This document shows, piece after piece, positions 39,541 to 49,144 of a stretch of 64,000 nucleotides of DNA. This DNA comes from Mogibacterium sp. (GTDB lineage Bacteria > Bacillota > Clostridia > Peptostreptococcales > Anaerovoracaceae), in the NCBI GenBank assembly GCA_017505405.1, contig JAFVPI010000074.1, positions 1 through 64,000 on the forward strand, given 5' to 3'. A program made the translations under genes and the position numbers. Each line of letters opens with the position of its first letter. Positions within the stretch are counted from its first letter, which is position 1. Under the pieces are notes generated by a model. The model worked only from the letters and a program-made list of their open reading frames with translations. It did not search any database and was not told the DNA's origin.

Positions 39541-40599
39541 ATGAAGCAATCAGGTAAAAGAACAACTAAGTCTTTGATGATATCGATCATTCTGCTGTGT
39601 ATCTCAGCGGCACTTTTGATTGCCTCAAGGAATATAGGCGGCTTCGCAGAGTGGTACAGCGTCAATATCTATTCATTGATCACAGGTACAATTGGACGTC
39701 TCACCGGAGCTGCTCCGTTTTCTGTTGCCGAGGCCGCTGTCTGTATCCTGCCTTTTATTATCCTTGCGGATATCGTACGCTGCCGCAAAAGACTCAGGGC
39801 CGCGTTATTGCACATCGTGCTTATCGCATCAGTTCTCTTCTTTCTTTATGCTGCAAACTGCGGGATCAACTACCATAGAAATACGTTTGTTGACCGGGAA
39901 GCTCTGTACAATGCGTCGTTTACGGAAGATCAGCTTGCGGATTTCTGCGTGTATATCACCGAACGTCTGGAAGAATGCGGTTCAGAGCCTGCCTATCCTC
40001 AGGACAAAGAACTTGCGGATGCAGCTCGGCTTACCATGAACGATCTTTCAGAGAATTATCCTTCCCTGTGCGGGTATTATCCTGCTCCAAAACAGCTAAC
40101 CGTACTCTCACGCGCTTTCTCAAGTATGGGTGTCAGCGGTATTTACTCACCATTCACTGTAGAAGCAAACATAAACGGTGAGATGCCGGGAATGGAAAAT
40201 CCCTTTACTGCATGCCATGAGCTGTCTCACCTCCGTGGATTTATGAATGAGGGCGAGGCTAACTATATTGGATGGCTGGCGTGCATAGGATCTGAAGATC
40301 CATCATTCAACCGCAGCGGATGGCTTATAGCATGGATGCATGCCGGCGGCGTTCTCAGAAAAGTGGATCCTGAACGTTATGAAAGTCTTCTTGAAAAGCT
40401 TCCTCCATATGCCGTTTCAGAAATCGAAGAAAACCGCCTGTTCTGGGCTTCCCGCGAGACCAAAGCCTCCGAAGTACAGGACCGTGTCAATGACGCCTAT
40501 CTGAAGGCAAACGACCAGAAAGAAGGCATACAGTCATACGGTATGCTGACAACGCTCATGCTGATGCACTATTACGGCCAGGGATCTCCAGATCAATAG
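39541..40599 (+). CDS. DUF3810 membrane protein with zinc-peptidase motif
   Basis: 352 residues from the chosen start (371 from an upstream ATG at 39484). Three N-terminal membrane segments are followed by an external domain with HELSHLRGFMNEGEANY, which fits the HExxH...E gluzincin-type metal site of DUF3810. The family has no characterised member that I know. The MKQSGKRTTK start is favoured because the basic head directly precedes the first membrane helix and the upstream region gives only a weak ribosome site for either choice. Convergent with DUF4317. Confidence 0.82.
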   Translation: MKQSGKRTTKSLMISIILLCISAALLIASRNIGGFAEWYSVNIYSLITGTIGRLTGAAPFSVAEAAVCILPFIILADIVRCRKRLRAALLHIVLIASVLFFLYAANCGINYHRNTFVDREALYNASFTEDQLADFCVYITERLEECGSEPAYPQDKELADAARLTMNDLSENYPSLCGYYPAPKQLTVLSRAFSSMGVSGIYSPFTVEANINGEMPGMENPFTACHELSHLRGFMNEGEANYIGWLACIGSEDPSFNRSGWLIAWMHAGGVLRKVDPERYESLLEKLPPYAVSEIEENRLFWASRETKASEVQDRVNDAYLKANDQKEGIQSYGMLTTLMLMHYYGQGSPDQ

Positions 40600-40617
40600 A
40601 TATTATTCCTAAACAAA

Positions 40618-40642
40618 ATGGGCCCGGAGGACCCATTTTTTT
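40618..40642 (+). terminator. Terminator after the DUF3810 gene
   Basis: ATGGG and CCCAT around an 9-base loop, followed by seven T. Confidence 0.65.
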
Positions 40643-40651
40643 ACCCGCCTT

Positions 40652-41797
40652 CTACTCGCCGGATTTTATGGTTATATCTACGCCATTCACGCTGACGCTC
40701 TCTCCGGCAGGCACGAGTATGTAAGTCACTCCATCGATCTTTTTTGTTTTTATCCTCAGGGCATTCTCCGGATCAGTTATGATCCTTGTCTCAGGAGTCC
40801 TGACTTCAAACGACCTCTTCTGTATGAGATTTCCTATATTGAACGCTGATGCTCCGTCAAAACGTTTCCCTACCGATTCACCGAAGTTCCGGATCTTTTC
40901 ATCAGATATGCCTTTGTCCGAAAGTATGTCCTCAATGTCTTCTATATAGACTTCGGCTATCCCGGATGGATCCTCCTCATGGGCCGCCTCTGCTTTTGCC
41001 GACAGTTTTGCCTGAAGAGAAGTTACCACATCAAGACTGCACTCCTTCCCGAGCGATTCGGCAAGTGTAAAATTGAAAGTTTCCTTCTGAACGTCTGCAG
41101 CCATCGGCGGATTATCTATCATAAACAGGGCTGTGATCAGTTCGCCGTGATTCACGGACGTGCTCTTTGTGTAATACTGCACCTGATATATATCTGCGCT
41201 GCCTTCATCCAGCACCGGGAATATGAACCCTATCGCAGGCGGCGCAAGAAGCGTTCCTGTTGAGATGCCTCTGAACTCCTGCTGCCCCGGCAGATACTGA
41301 AGCGCGGCTTTAGATGTTTTTACCGGGCAGATCGCGCATATGAAGTAATCGAACTGCTCATTTGATTCCTCGGACCACTCTTCGTCTCTGACATCTTTAG
41401 CTGCAAGGTCATATGTATCCGCTGCAAGGATGATCACGTAGCTGTCGCCATCCATGTCAAGGGATCCTATTATCCTCTGATACAGCAGTTCCCTCATGTT
41501 TTCATCTCTCAGCTGAGTGCCTTTGAGTGCCATAAGCAGTCTGTGTTCATCGCTGCTCCCCACCTTGTCCGCCGGCATTTCCAGTGATATCTGATTTCTC
41601 TCAGCCTTGCCGGACAGCACTTTTTTAAGGACGGCGGCATACATTTCACGCTCTTCAGACTCCATGTCTAGTACCGGTATCTCCATCGTAGAAACGATCT
41701 CGCCGGCAGCATTGACATAGCATCCGTATATGCTTCTGAAATTACTCAGTGTCGTATCTATTCTTTTTCTTATCCTTCTGATTTCCTCTGGTCTCAT
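40652..41797 (-). CDS. DUF4317 domain protein
   Basis: 381 residues. MRPEEIRRIRKRI at the N-terminus, the HRLLMALKGTQLRD block, and the FDYFICAICPVKTSKAAL segment are typical of DUF4317, a family found widely in Clostridia with no known function. Soluble, no signal peptide. Stand-alone on the minus strand; a helix-rich N-terminus is followed by a beta-rich C-terminus. Family assignment from memory of the pattern, so moderate confidence in the name but high in the gene. Confidence 0.85.
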   Translation of the reverse strand: MRPEEIRRIRKRIDTTLSNFRSIYGCYVNAAGEIVSTMEIPVLDMESEEREMYAAVLKKVLSGKAERNQISLEMPADKVGSSDEHRLLMALKGTQLRDENMRELLYQRIIGSLDMDGDSYVIILAADTYDLAAKDVRDEEWSEESNEQFDYFICAICPVKTSKAALQYLPGQQEFRGISTGTLLAPPAIGFIFPVLDEGSADIYQVQYYTKSTSVNHGELITALFMIDNPPMAADVQKETFNFTLAESLGKECSLDVVTSLQAKLSAKAEAAHEEDPSGIAEVYIEDIEDILSDKGISDEKIRNFGESVGKRFDGASAFNIGNLIQKRSFEVRTPETRIITDPENALRIKTKKIDGVTYILVPAGESVSVNGVDITIKSGE

Positions 41798-41921
41798 CAG
41801 TTCTCCATTCCGGGCACAAAAAAACGGCCCTCTATAAATATCCAGTACAGTTTACCATAGAACACCGCCTTGAAATAAGTCCTGATCAGCATTTCCCGGA
41901 GATGCATATATCAGCTGCCGG

Positions 41922-42782
41922 TCAGCTCTTTAACGCGTTGCGCCATTTGAGGACTGCCATCGAGATTATGATGATATATCCCAGGATGCTTAATCCGTCC
42001 GGGATCTCACTGAAAGCAATAAATCCCCAGATTGAAGTGAAGACAACATTTGTATAGTCATATACAGATATTTCCTTTGCAGGTGCGAATGTATATGCGG
42101 CGGTTATAGTCAGCTGCCCTCCCATCGCAGACATCCCTGCCCCAAGAAGTATAAGGATCTGCGACAGCGTCATGGGATGATAGTCAAACAGCATGAAAGG
42201 CAGACACACTATGCACGAAAACAGCGAGAAAACCATTATGATAACAGGTCCTCTTTCACCGCTTTTGCCCAGCTTTCTGACATAAGTGTAGGCAGCTCCC
42301 GCTCCGAATCCGGACAGGAGTCCTGCCAGAGCAGGGAGGCTTGCGACTCCTGCAGTCGGCTTGATGACGAGCACCGCACCGAAGAAAGCAACTGCTACGA
42401 TCATCCATTCTTTACGCGTAGCCTTCTCCCTGAGTATGATCGCAGACATCATGATAGCAAAGAAAGGTGACATCTTGTTGAGTACGCTCGCGTCAGCTAT
42501 GGTGATGTGATCTATCGCCCAGAAATTCAGTATCACGCCCAGCGTGCCGTATACTGACCTTAAGATAAGATCAGGCCAGCTCTCCCGGCGGATATAAAAC
42601 TTCTCGGGAGTCCTCGAAAGTATCACTATGGCAAAGGCCGCCGCTATCGCATTCCTGAAGAATGCCTTCTGCATCGTCGGAAGATCTCCGGACATCCGCA
42701 CAAAAAGCGACATCAGCGAAAAGAAAAACGCTGATGCAATTATGCATATGATTCCTTTAGTCTGTCTGCTCAGTTTTACCAT
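41922..42782 (-). CDS. EamA/DMT-family transporter
   Basis: 286 residues, ten predicted membrane helices, in the double EamA layout of drug/metabolite transporters. Signatures are ILREKATRKEWMIVAVAFFGAVLVIKP at the end of the first half and FTSIWGFIAFSEIPDGLSILGYIIII at the end of the second. Likely exports amino acids, drugs or nucleosides; substrate not predictable. Starts with MVKLSRQTKG and an upstream CTGTGAA region with a weak ribosome site. Confidence 0.9.
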   Translation of the reverse strand: MVKLSRQTKGIICIIASAFFFSLMSLFVRMSGDLPTMQKAFFRNAIAAAFAIVILSRTPEKFYIRRESWPDLILRSVYGTLGVILNFWAIDHITIADASVLNKMSPFFAIMMSAIILREKATRKEWMIVAVAFFGAVLVIKPTAGVASLPALAGLLSGFGAGAAYTYVRKLGKSGERGPVIIMVFSLFSCIVCLPFMLFDYHPMTLSQILILLGAGMSAMGGQLTITAAYTFAPAKEISVYDYTNVVFTSIWGFIAFSEIPDGLSILGYIIIISMAVLKWRNALKS

Positions 42783-42860
42783 GAATAACTTGAATCAATT
42801 CACAGGTTCTTTTTTATGACGCCGGGCAATATGGCATTCATTTCACAATAATGCCTTTTA

Positions 42861-43163
42861 TCATACCAGTCTTGCATTTTGCTTGTACTTAGGGTGGTAT
42901 TTGATCCGCACCGTCTGTCCTTCTTCCATATTGGCACGTGGATTTGACAGGATGCCCTCAACTTCCTCACCGTTTTCGGTACGGTATCTGACATATACAT
43001 CGATGTCGATTTCTTCCGGAGTTCCGTCATCAACGATGCGGGATACGACGGCGTCGGTCTCTATACCATTCTCGTTTATCCCGCTCTTTATCCTGTGGCT
43101 TATCAGCATACCTGCAGCGATCACCGCCAGGAATACCATCCACATGATTATTCCCTTATCCAC
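42861..43163 (-). CDS. Small membrane protein, 100 residues, DUF3592-like
   Basis: Single N-terminal membrane helix (about residues 6-23), then a beta-rich domain with VVSRIVDDGTPEEIDIDVYVRYRTENGEEVEG and GQTVRIKYHPKY, similar to DUF3592-type domains. Start is a GTG at 43163 with AGAGGT 9 bases upstream. Stands alone; function unknown. Confidence 0.65.
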   Translation of the reverse strand: MDKGIIMWMVFLAVIAAGMLISHRIKSGINENGIETDAVVSRIVDDGTPEEIDIDVYVRYRTENGEEVEGILSNPRANMEEGQTVRIKYHPKYKQNARLV

Positions 43164-43295
43164 TCTGCTTTACCTCTCTATGCAATTTTTCGCTGTCTGC
43201 TGCAGCATTATTATGATATCACATATTCATTTGCATGCTAACAAGTAGAAGAGATCATTTGCAGATCTCAAATGCCACAGCGCATGACGCTTATG

Positions 43296-43333
43296 AAAAA
43301 ACCTTGTAGTTTCAGCAACTGCAAGGGTTTTTT
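43296..43333. terminator. Bidirectional terminator in the gap before the 43.4 kb pseudogene
   Basis: AAAAAACCTTG and CAAGGGTTTTTT around TAGTTTCAGCAACTG; A-run and T-run on both sides. It serves the decayed minus-strand gene to its right. Confidence 0.75.
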
Positions 43334-43389
43334 GTCAAAATTCAGCGGGATCCGGTGCCCATGATCAATACTGCGCAATTTGATGTATG

Positions 43390-43838
43390 TTATTCCGTAA
43401 TGACTGGCGGATCAGGGATTTCTTCGATTCCGCCTATGCGGTCACCAAAACAGATTTTCCACAGCTGCGCCCAGGTGCCGTCTTTCTCGATGGTGCGCAG
43501 GAACTCGTTTATGAAAGCAACGCCATCGGAATCCTTCGGCTATGCTGACCGCGTCCTCCAGGCTGTGGATGCTGGCATCAAAGCGTTCGTCATCTGAAGC
43601 GCCGAAGTCTGCAGGTATGGTCACCCATTCGCTCAGTGATCTGGGAATGCGCTTCCAGTAGATGATCGCGTAGACCGGTCCGCACAGTGCTACTATGGCG
43701 TAGCCGGCTATAAACGTGATCATGGAACCAATGATTCCCATTCTCGGGATCAGCAGCAGTCCTATAGGAAGCATGGCAGCTATGCCTTCCAGAACTGACA
43801 AAAACCGTCCGTCTGACTGTTGGATCGTATTGCTTCAT
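43390..43838 (-). pseudogene. Frameshifted membrane/binding-protein remnant
   Basis: A start-like MKQYDPTVRR on the minus strand at 43838 is followed, after a frame change, by a membrane segment (LPIGLLLIPRMGIIGSMITF), then ERFDASIHSLEDAVSIA. After a second frame change, DGVAFINEFLRTIEKDGTWAQLW ends at a stop at 43390. The last segment resembles the C-terminus of solute-binding proteins (NEFL...DGTW...LW). No single frame covers the region, so it is a degraded gene or two joined remnants. Sequencing error is possible but two independent shifts make decay more likely. Confidence 0.6.
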
Positions 43839-43993
43839 TGTCTCTACCCCTTCAATCCCCTTTTGTGTGCTTATAGCTAAGAATCTATTTAAGTGCTCTC
43901 ATCTTTTTAATCAATAACAGCATAATCTATGCATTATAAATCCATCTTTGTTTCTCCGGTTTGCACAAAACAGCTCGTATTATATAGTGCGCA

Positions 43994-46900
43994 TCAAAGA
44001 AGTTCATTTGACAGGATCAGCATTTCTTCCGCCTCAATCAGTTTCTGCTGTGCTTTGACCAGCTGCCGGTATGCTGCCTCGACTTCTTTTGCGCTGTCAC
44101 TGTCAGACAGCAGATCTACCCTAAGCTGGGCTTCAGCTACATCTTCTTCCGCATTCTTGAGCATACGGTTCAGTTTTTCTTCAGGCGGTACAATGTAGAA
44201 GTCCTTTTCTTCATATCCTCTGTAATTACCTTCACCGAACAGCATGACCGTATATTTGCCCGGCTCTTTGAATACTGGCTCAGGATCTGCAGCCTCATTA
44301 TATATTTTCACTAAAGTATAGTCTTTTCCTTCCTTCAGAACTTTACCGCGGTATGTGACTACCGGCTTGACCTCTTCGCCGGTATAGCTCGTCGGCTTTA
44401 CTCTCGCAAGTTCTATGTGGACAAGCTTTCCTTCAGGTTTGTCAAACACTTCTGTGATATCGATTGTGCCGCCGTAAATATCGCTGACTGACGCTTCCAT
44501 GTTCAGTACTTTGCCGTCACCGTCGATATCGGCGATGTCTTCTATCTCATCGATGTCTCTGTAAACGAGTGAAATATTCTTGGCATTCTTAGCAGAAAGC
44601 TTGAACATGGAGTCGCTGATCGGGATATAGTACCTGATCAGGCCGAAGAGGCTGACGTACATCACCGGCATCACTTCTATCTCGCCTACCAGGTCTTTCA
44701 CGTTGACCGGGCGCCAGCCGGTGTTCTCGTTCAGGTAGTGCACCTGAGTGAGCTCGTTATCTTCAAAATACAGCAATACCAGCTGGTTGTTATGTCCTAT
44801 ACCTATGGTCGCAGGTACATAGCCGGCACCCTCTTTCTCATCATCCTCTTCATAGGACGCGACATGCAGCACACCGTCAGCATCTTCGACCGCGTACCAC
44901 TTGTCTTTCACTTCTTCAAGAGTCCAGGTGTTCTCCGTCCTGTTGTACCATTCGGCCATAGCCTGGTCGTAATCCGAATCGCTGTCATAATCCACGCGGC
45001 TCGGCATGTCCGTAAGGACCTCCCTGCCTTTGATCCTTCCCAGTGCAAGCCTTCCGAAATAGTCGACGACACCCTGTTCCTCTTCGTCCAGATTCTCTTT
45101 GACATATTTGTCAAAAGCAGGCATCTCCGCGTTCACTTCCCAGCTTACATCGCTGATCACCCGCTTTTTTGTATCACTTATCGTTACTTCATATCCCCTT
45201 CCGTCTTTGGTCAGGATGCGTTTCGCGCTGACGGACCCTTCGCTCAGGGCTTCGTCGGTCTGCTGTCTTACTACGTCGGAAAGCCAGGCTTCAGTTTCTT
45301 CGATCCCACCTTCTCTCTCATTCAGCAAAGTCGAGATGCGCATATTCCAGGCGGCGTACTGTGCCATATCCGGATCATCCATCCATTCCTGCCAGTCGGC
45401 CTTTATGGCGGCATAATCGATCTCGCTCTTAGGCATCTCCTGTACATAAAGCAGACTATCCACCGCGTTTCCGGTCTCCGCGATCAGGGCGTAATCGATG
45501 AGCGTGTGCCTGTAGCTGTCAAGGAATTCGCGTCTGGCATCGCCCTCAGGCAGCTTCTCGATGACTCTGCCCATTTCATTGTAATACTCAATGAATGCCA
45601 TAGGCGCCTCCGGATCAGGAAAATATAAGTACATCCCGCTCGTGCCGAGGGTGTCGTAATCCAGATCTCCGTCAGCCTTTCTGAACAGCTGCATGTCCGT
45701 CGTGATGCCATCGGTACCGCGCGTGTAAATGAATCCTTTTCTGTTATCCGGATCATCCGGGTCATCCTGCTCATAGAGCTGCAGCAGGCTGTTTATCTCC
45801 GTACCTGCCTCTTTGTACAGGCTGTTATCGGCATCTTCTTCCACTTCCATGTATTCAAGGCTGAGCAGCGCAGCCATGTTGCCAAGATCATAGTAGTCGG
45901 AATCGCCGTACTCTATGGAATTCCCCAGCGACATGAACTCATCATAGAACAGGAACTCGCCGTTGGCATCAGCCGTGGAAGCCTGCTCCTTGAGCGCCTT
46001 GTCCAGCTTTTTCAGGGCATCGACAAATCCGTTCTTTGGATCTGTGAGCTTGTTCATGTCGATGATCGCCAGCGTACCGTCCTGGCCCTGGCCTTCACCC
46101 TTATCATAGAAGTCATAGAAGTCGTCCACGATCCTTTTGCCGAGCGTGAACGTGTCCACCTCATGATTTTCGGCCGCGCCAAGCATGTCGAGCCATCCCG
46201 TGTAGTACTGACCGTATCCCGGCTCCGTTTCCGGAGACGCGATGTAATAGTCGGTGTAATCCGCAAGCACCAGATCGAGCTCAACGCTGCTCATGAGGCA
46301 TGCGTCAAAGTCGACAAAATCGAATTTGCCTCCGCCTTTTGTGACATCGTTGTCCGACAGGGCATCCATTATCTGCGGGAATGACATAAGCGAACGGCTG
46401 TCCCAGAACGAGCTGACCAGTTCATGTTCATCCATGCCGAATCCGTATGTAGGACCGCCGCCGTGATCCCAGAGTATGAGATCGTATTTCTCCGCAGGAG
46501 CGTACTGCACGCAGAAGTTGATGAAGGACTTCAGAGTTTCAGGGTCAGACATCAGTTCTTCGGACGATCTTACCGCAGCCGCTTCGCCACTCGTACCAAA
46601 CCCGTCTCCGTCAATAAGCACCATCTTGCCCGGGTTTTCTGCAGCATCGAGCCCCTTTGCTTCCCACACCTGGTTGTATATGTTGCTGACCTGACTGTAC
46701 TTATCAAGGACCTCGTCAGTAGTTTCCATGATTTGCGGATCATACCCGGCTACGGCATCGTCCGGCACATTGTTTCCCTCCGGAAATACAAGATAGTCTT
46801 TGTCAAGATGCCACTGGTCCGATCCGCCCGTCATGATGAGGAACCTGATTTCCTCATCTTTACTGAAATTCGATTTCAGTATCTGTTCGATATTATATGT

Positions 46901-47071
46901 AGCCATCGCTGCACTGGTTTCCAGATCAGCTCCGCAGTCATAAAGCATGATCGTTCTTCTGGCTTTTGGAGTGCTGACGCCGTTGCCCCGGCTTAATCCT
47001 AATGCAGCGCTCACTATGCATGCCACTACGATCAGGCCGATCATAGTACCTATATACTTCCGCTTCATCAT
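43994..47071 (-). CDS. Large membrane-anchored clostripain-family (C11) protein
   Basis: 1025 residues. One N-terminal membrane helix (about 8-27) anchors an external C11 peptidase-like core with His203 in LWDHGGG and Cys258 in DFDACLM. A long acidic middle region follows, then a beta domain near 890-960 (ISYTGEEVKP...DYTLVKIYN pattern) and a C-terminal helical, probably coiled-coil, tail from about 965. Expected to act outside the cell or at the envelope as an Arg/Lys-type peptidase. Not in an operon: the left neighbour is a pseudogene and the right a gap ending at an SDR. It is distinct in length and anchor from the clostripain-like gene at 2885-5512. Confidence 0.85.
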   Translation of the reverse strand: MMKRKYIGTMIGLIVVACIVSAALGLSRGNGVSTPKARRTIMLYDCGADLETSAAMATYNIEQILKSNFSKDEEIRFLIMTGGSDQWHLDKDYLVFPEGNNVPDDAVAGYDPQIMETTDEVLDKYSQVSNIYNQVWEAKGLDAAENPGKMVLIDGDGFGTSGEAAAVRSSEELMSDPETLKSFINFCVQYAPAEKYDLILWDHGGGPTYGFGMDEHELVSSFWDSRSLMSFPQIMDALSDNDVTKGGGKFDFVDFDACLMSSVELDLVLADYTDYYIASPETEPGYGQYYTGWLDMLGAAENHEVDTFTLGKRIVDDFYDFYDKGEGQGQDGTLAIIDMNKLTDPKNGFVDALKKLDKALKEQASTADANGEFLFYDEFMSLGNSIEYGDSDYYDLGNMAALLSLEYMEVEEDADNSLYKEAGTEINSLLQLYEQDDPDDPDNRKGFIYTRGTDGITTDMQLFRKADGDLDYDTLGTSGMYLYFPDPEAPMAFIEYYNEMGRVIEKLPEGDARREFLDSYRHTLIDYALIAETGNAVDSLLYVQEMPKSEIDYAAIKADWQEWMDDPDMAQYAAWNMRISTLLNEREGGIEETEAWLSDVVRQQTDEALSEGSVSAKRILTKDGRGYEVTISDTKKRVISDVSWEVNAEMPAFDKYVKENLDEEEQGVVDYFGRLALGRIKGREVLTDMPSRVDYDSDSDYDQAMAEWYNRTENTWTLEEVKDKWYAVEDADGVLHVASYEEDDEKEGAGYVPATIGIGHNNQLVLLYFEDNELTQVHYLNENTGWRPVNVKDLVGEIEVMPVMYVSLFGLIRYYIPISDSMFKLSAKNAKNISLVYRDIDEIEDIADIDGDGKVLNMEASVSDIYGGTIDITEVFDKPEGKLVHIELARVKPTSYTGEEVKPVVTYRGKVLKEGKDYTLVKIYNEAADPEPVFKEPGKYTVMLFGEGNYRGYEEKDFYIVPPEEKLNRMLKNAEEDVAEAQLRVDLLSDSDSAKEVEAAYRQLVKAQQKLIEAEEMLILSNELL

Positions 47072-47180
47072 TTCATCCTTTCACATCAGGTAACGGATCT
47101 TTCAAAATGATTATACATTTATTGCATCCTTTTTGGTTAAAAACTATACCACCCGCACCAGTAAGGAATTGATGGATACA

Positions 47181-47214
47181 AAAAAACTATGACTGCACCC
47201 GGCAGTCATAGTTT
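47181..47214 (-). terminator. Terminator of the SDR gene
   Basis: AAACTATGACTG with CAGTCATAGTTT (12 bp) around CACCCGG; on the minus strand a run of T follows (47186-47181). The segment just to its right (47237-47255) carries AAAATACCGCAGGCATT, shared with 49123-49141. Confidence 0.75.
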
Positions 47215-47264
47215 ATGGTTGAGATAACAGGATGGGTAAAAATACCGCAGGCATTGCAGTCTGA

Positions 47265-48053
47265 TCAGCTGGCTGCAGATACCTTTGAGTCTACGTGCAT
47301 TCCCATGCCTGCTGTATGCGCTGATACCTCAGAAGCAAGATACAGAACAGCATTTGCGACTTCTTCAGGCTTAGCATAGCGCTTGTCCATAGCATATGTG
47401 CCTGCGAGCATTGCCATGGCTTCTTCGTGTGTCATTGAGTCTCCGAAGAAATCTTTTTCGATCCTCAGCATCATCGGCGTATCTACCGGACCAGGGCATA
47501 CATAGTTTACATGGATTCCGGCAGGTCCGAGCTCCATTGCTACGCACTTTGTAAGTCCTGCTACAGCATACTTTGATGAAACATATGCGCTGTTGCCCGC
47601 TGTTGGCTCATATGCCGCTGCAGAAGCGATCACTACTACAGAGCCTGACCCCTTCTCGATCAATGTAGGTGCTGCATACTTCATAGTCAGCATTACAGCA
47701 AATACATTGAGCATATAAGTCTTCTCAAACAGATCCAGGGTCATATCCTGAACCGGATGAGCTTTGCCCTCATAGCCCGCATTTGGTACAACTACATCTA
47801 TCGTGCCAAAGTGTGCCTTTGCACCTTCAACGAAATTCTTAATGTCTTCTTCGTTGTTAAGATCTGCAACAAATCCTGCAACCTGCCCTTCTTCAGCCTC
47901 AAGCGTTGGAAGAAGTGCATCGATTTTTTCCTGTCTTGTGGAAGAAAAAGCAACCTTAGCGCCTTCTCTCAGGAATCCCTTAACGATCGCGGTTCCGATT
48001 CCGCCGGTTCCACCAGTAACTAATACTACTTTATCCTTCAGTTTCAGATCCAT
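47265..48053 (-). CDS. Short-chain dehydrogenase/reductase
   Basis: 262 residues. TGGTGGIG cofactor motif, NAGYEG, active-site SAAAYEP...YVSSK and CPGPVDTPMM. NAD(P)-dependent alcohol/ketone oxidoreductase of the classical type, in the size range of BaiA-like 3-alpha-hydroxysteroid dehydrogenases but not assignable. Start at 48053 chosen for GGAAAGGAG; an ATG at 48116 would add 21 unlikely residues. Different subfamily from the 13-22 kb SDRs (no KDFKGRV start or long tail). Confidence 0.92.
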   Translation of the reverse strand: MDLKLKDKVVLVTGGTGGIGTAIVKGFLREGAKVAFSSTRQEKIDALLPTLEAEEGQVAGFVADLNNEEDIKNFVEGAKAHFGTIDVVVPNAGYEGKAHPVQDMTLDLFEKTYMLNVFAVMLTMKYAAPTLIEKGSGSVVVIASAAAYEPTAGNSAYVSSKYAVAGLTKCVAMELGPAGIHVNYVCPGPVDTPMMLRIEKDFFGDSMTHEEAMAMLAGTYAMDKRYAKPEEVANAVLYLASEVSAHTAGMGMHVDSKVSAAS

Positions 48054-48391
48054 TAGAGCTCCTTTCCTTAATAATATCTGTACAGAATCCAGATAAAAAT
48101 TCTTAAAACAGATCAAACTAAATAATTGTCTGCAACAAGATTATTTTAAAGGGCCCATATTGTCAATGATAAACATGTACTAATTATTTACGTTCCATAT
48201 ATTTACCTGAAAGCTGAACTTACTGCAGTCAGCCGCCTGCAGTGTGTCACAGCAGCTCTTTCAATTCGTTACGTTACTTCCTCTAAAAACATTATGTTAG
48301 CACAGAAATGTGACTGGTATATATTGCTACTGAAAATCATTTGCTGAGTCTGTCAGCGATCGTTGATGCGGAGTATGAATCCGGCTGAAAG

Positions 48392-48480
48392 CATTGATTT
48401 TTCAATCTTTTCGTTTGCTCTGCGGTCCCATTTGCTGACTCAGCTGTAGGTTTGAAAATGGTTTGAGTAAGTCGATTTGT
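48392..48480. repeat. Repeat copy 1 of a ~90-bp element
   Basis: About 70% identical to 49382-49475, with the core TGCGG-T/A-CCCATTTGC and CTCAGC-T/C-GTAGG conserved. No ORF of its own. The rest of the gap 48117-48391 shows no gene or RNA that I can support. Confidence 0.5.
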
Positions 48481-48495
48481 TAGCAGGTTTGATTA

Positions 48496-48641
48496 TCAGA
48501 GCTTTTGCGCATAATTCTCTCTCATATGAAACACTCCGGAGATGTGAACTTCACTCCCTTTTACACGATACAAAATCAAGTAGTTATGCCCTGAAAGTGC
48601 AATTTTGCGATATCCACGATCGGCAAGATAATTGTCTGAGT
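48496..48641 (-). pseudogene. RelE/ParE-type toxin, C-terminal remnant
   Basis: In one minus-strand frame directly after the antitoxin stop: YRKIALSGHNYLILYRV, KGSEVHISGVFHMRENYAQKL, then stop. This is the C-terminal half of a ParE/RelE-like fold (about 45 residues). The N-terminal half is missing, so the toxin is inactive. Confidence 0.65.
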
Positions 48642-48902
48642 TTATAGCGCATACTTTGCCCTCAAATCAGACAGCGAAGCTCTGGCATCTTTTGTTTTTC
48701 CATCTTCAAATTGTTTTTCTGAAATCGCCAGCTCCTGATAAAACTCAAGCCTGCGCAATTGTTCGTCATATGTCTCCATGCTCATTACTACAAGCTCTCC
48801 ATAGCCATTCTTAGTTACAAAAATGGGTTCGTTGATGCTGCGGCATAGCTCCGAGATGTTATTAGTGTTTTTAAGCTCTCTGATTGGAATGATTTTTGGC
48901 AT
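48642..48902 (-). CDS. Phd/YefM-family antitoxin
   Basis: 86 residues from ATG at 48902 (a GTG three codons earlier overlaps the ribosome site). The N-terminus MPKIIPIRELKNTNNISELC and the EPIFVTKNGYGELVVMSMETYD block are typical of Phd/YefM antitoxins: DNA-binding and dimerisation region, then a toxin-binding tail. Controls its own operon. The partner toxin downstream is truncated (48496-48641), so this is an orphan antitoxin. Confidence 0.85.
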   Translation of the reverse strand: MPKIIPIRELKNTNNISELCRSINEPIFVTKNGYGELVVMSMETYDEQLRRLEFYQELAISEKQFEDGKTKDARASLSDLRAKYAL

Positions 48903-48923
48903 TGTCGTCACCTCCGTGGCTAA

Positions 48924-48951
48924 ATAATACCATAATTGTGGGATTTGTAAA
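48924..48951 (-). promoter_or_regulatory. Promoter of the antitoxin gene
   Basis: TTTACA (48951-48946), 16-bp spacer, TATTAT (48929-48924) on the minus strand, about 20 bases before the ribosome site. Confidence 0.6.
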
Positions 48952-49047
48952 GAATTTAGCCTTCATTCCCCTAGTAAATTGCGTTTTCAACGCTGTGTTC
49001 AGTATTTCAGCGAGAGCAGTCAGTCATATCCTCGAGAGCAAAAGAAA

Positions 49048-49079
49048 TATGGCTACATCTGTATCGACATAGCCATAGC
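49048..49079. repeat. Hairpin repeat, copy A
   Basis: An imperfect inverted repeat (ATATGGCTA ... TAGCCATAGC) about 85% identical to the hairpin at 51741-51773 (CTATGGCTG ... ACCATAGC). Each has an ssrA- or integrase-derived segment to its right. Confidence 0.5.
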
Positions 49080-49144
49080 TTGTTCTTTGAACCGCTAGCG
49101 GTATGAGTCCAAGACCATAGGTGCAAAATACCGCAAGCATTCCA

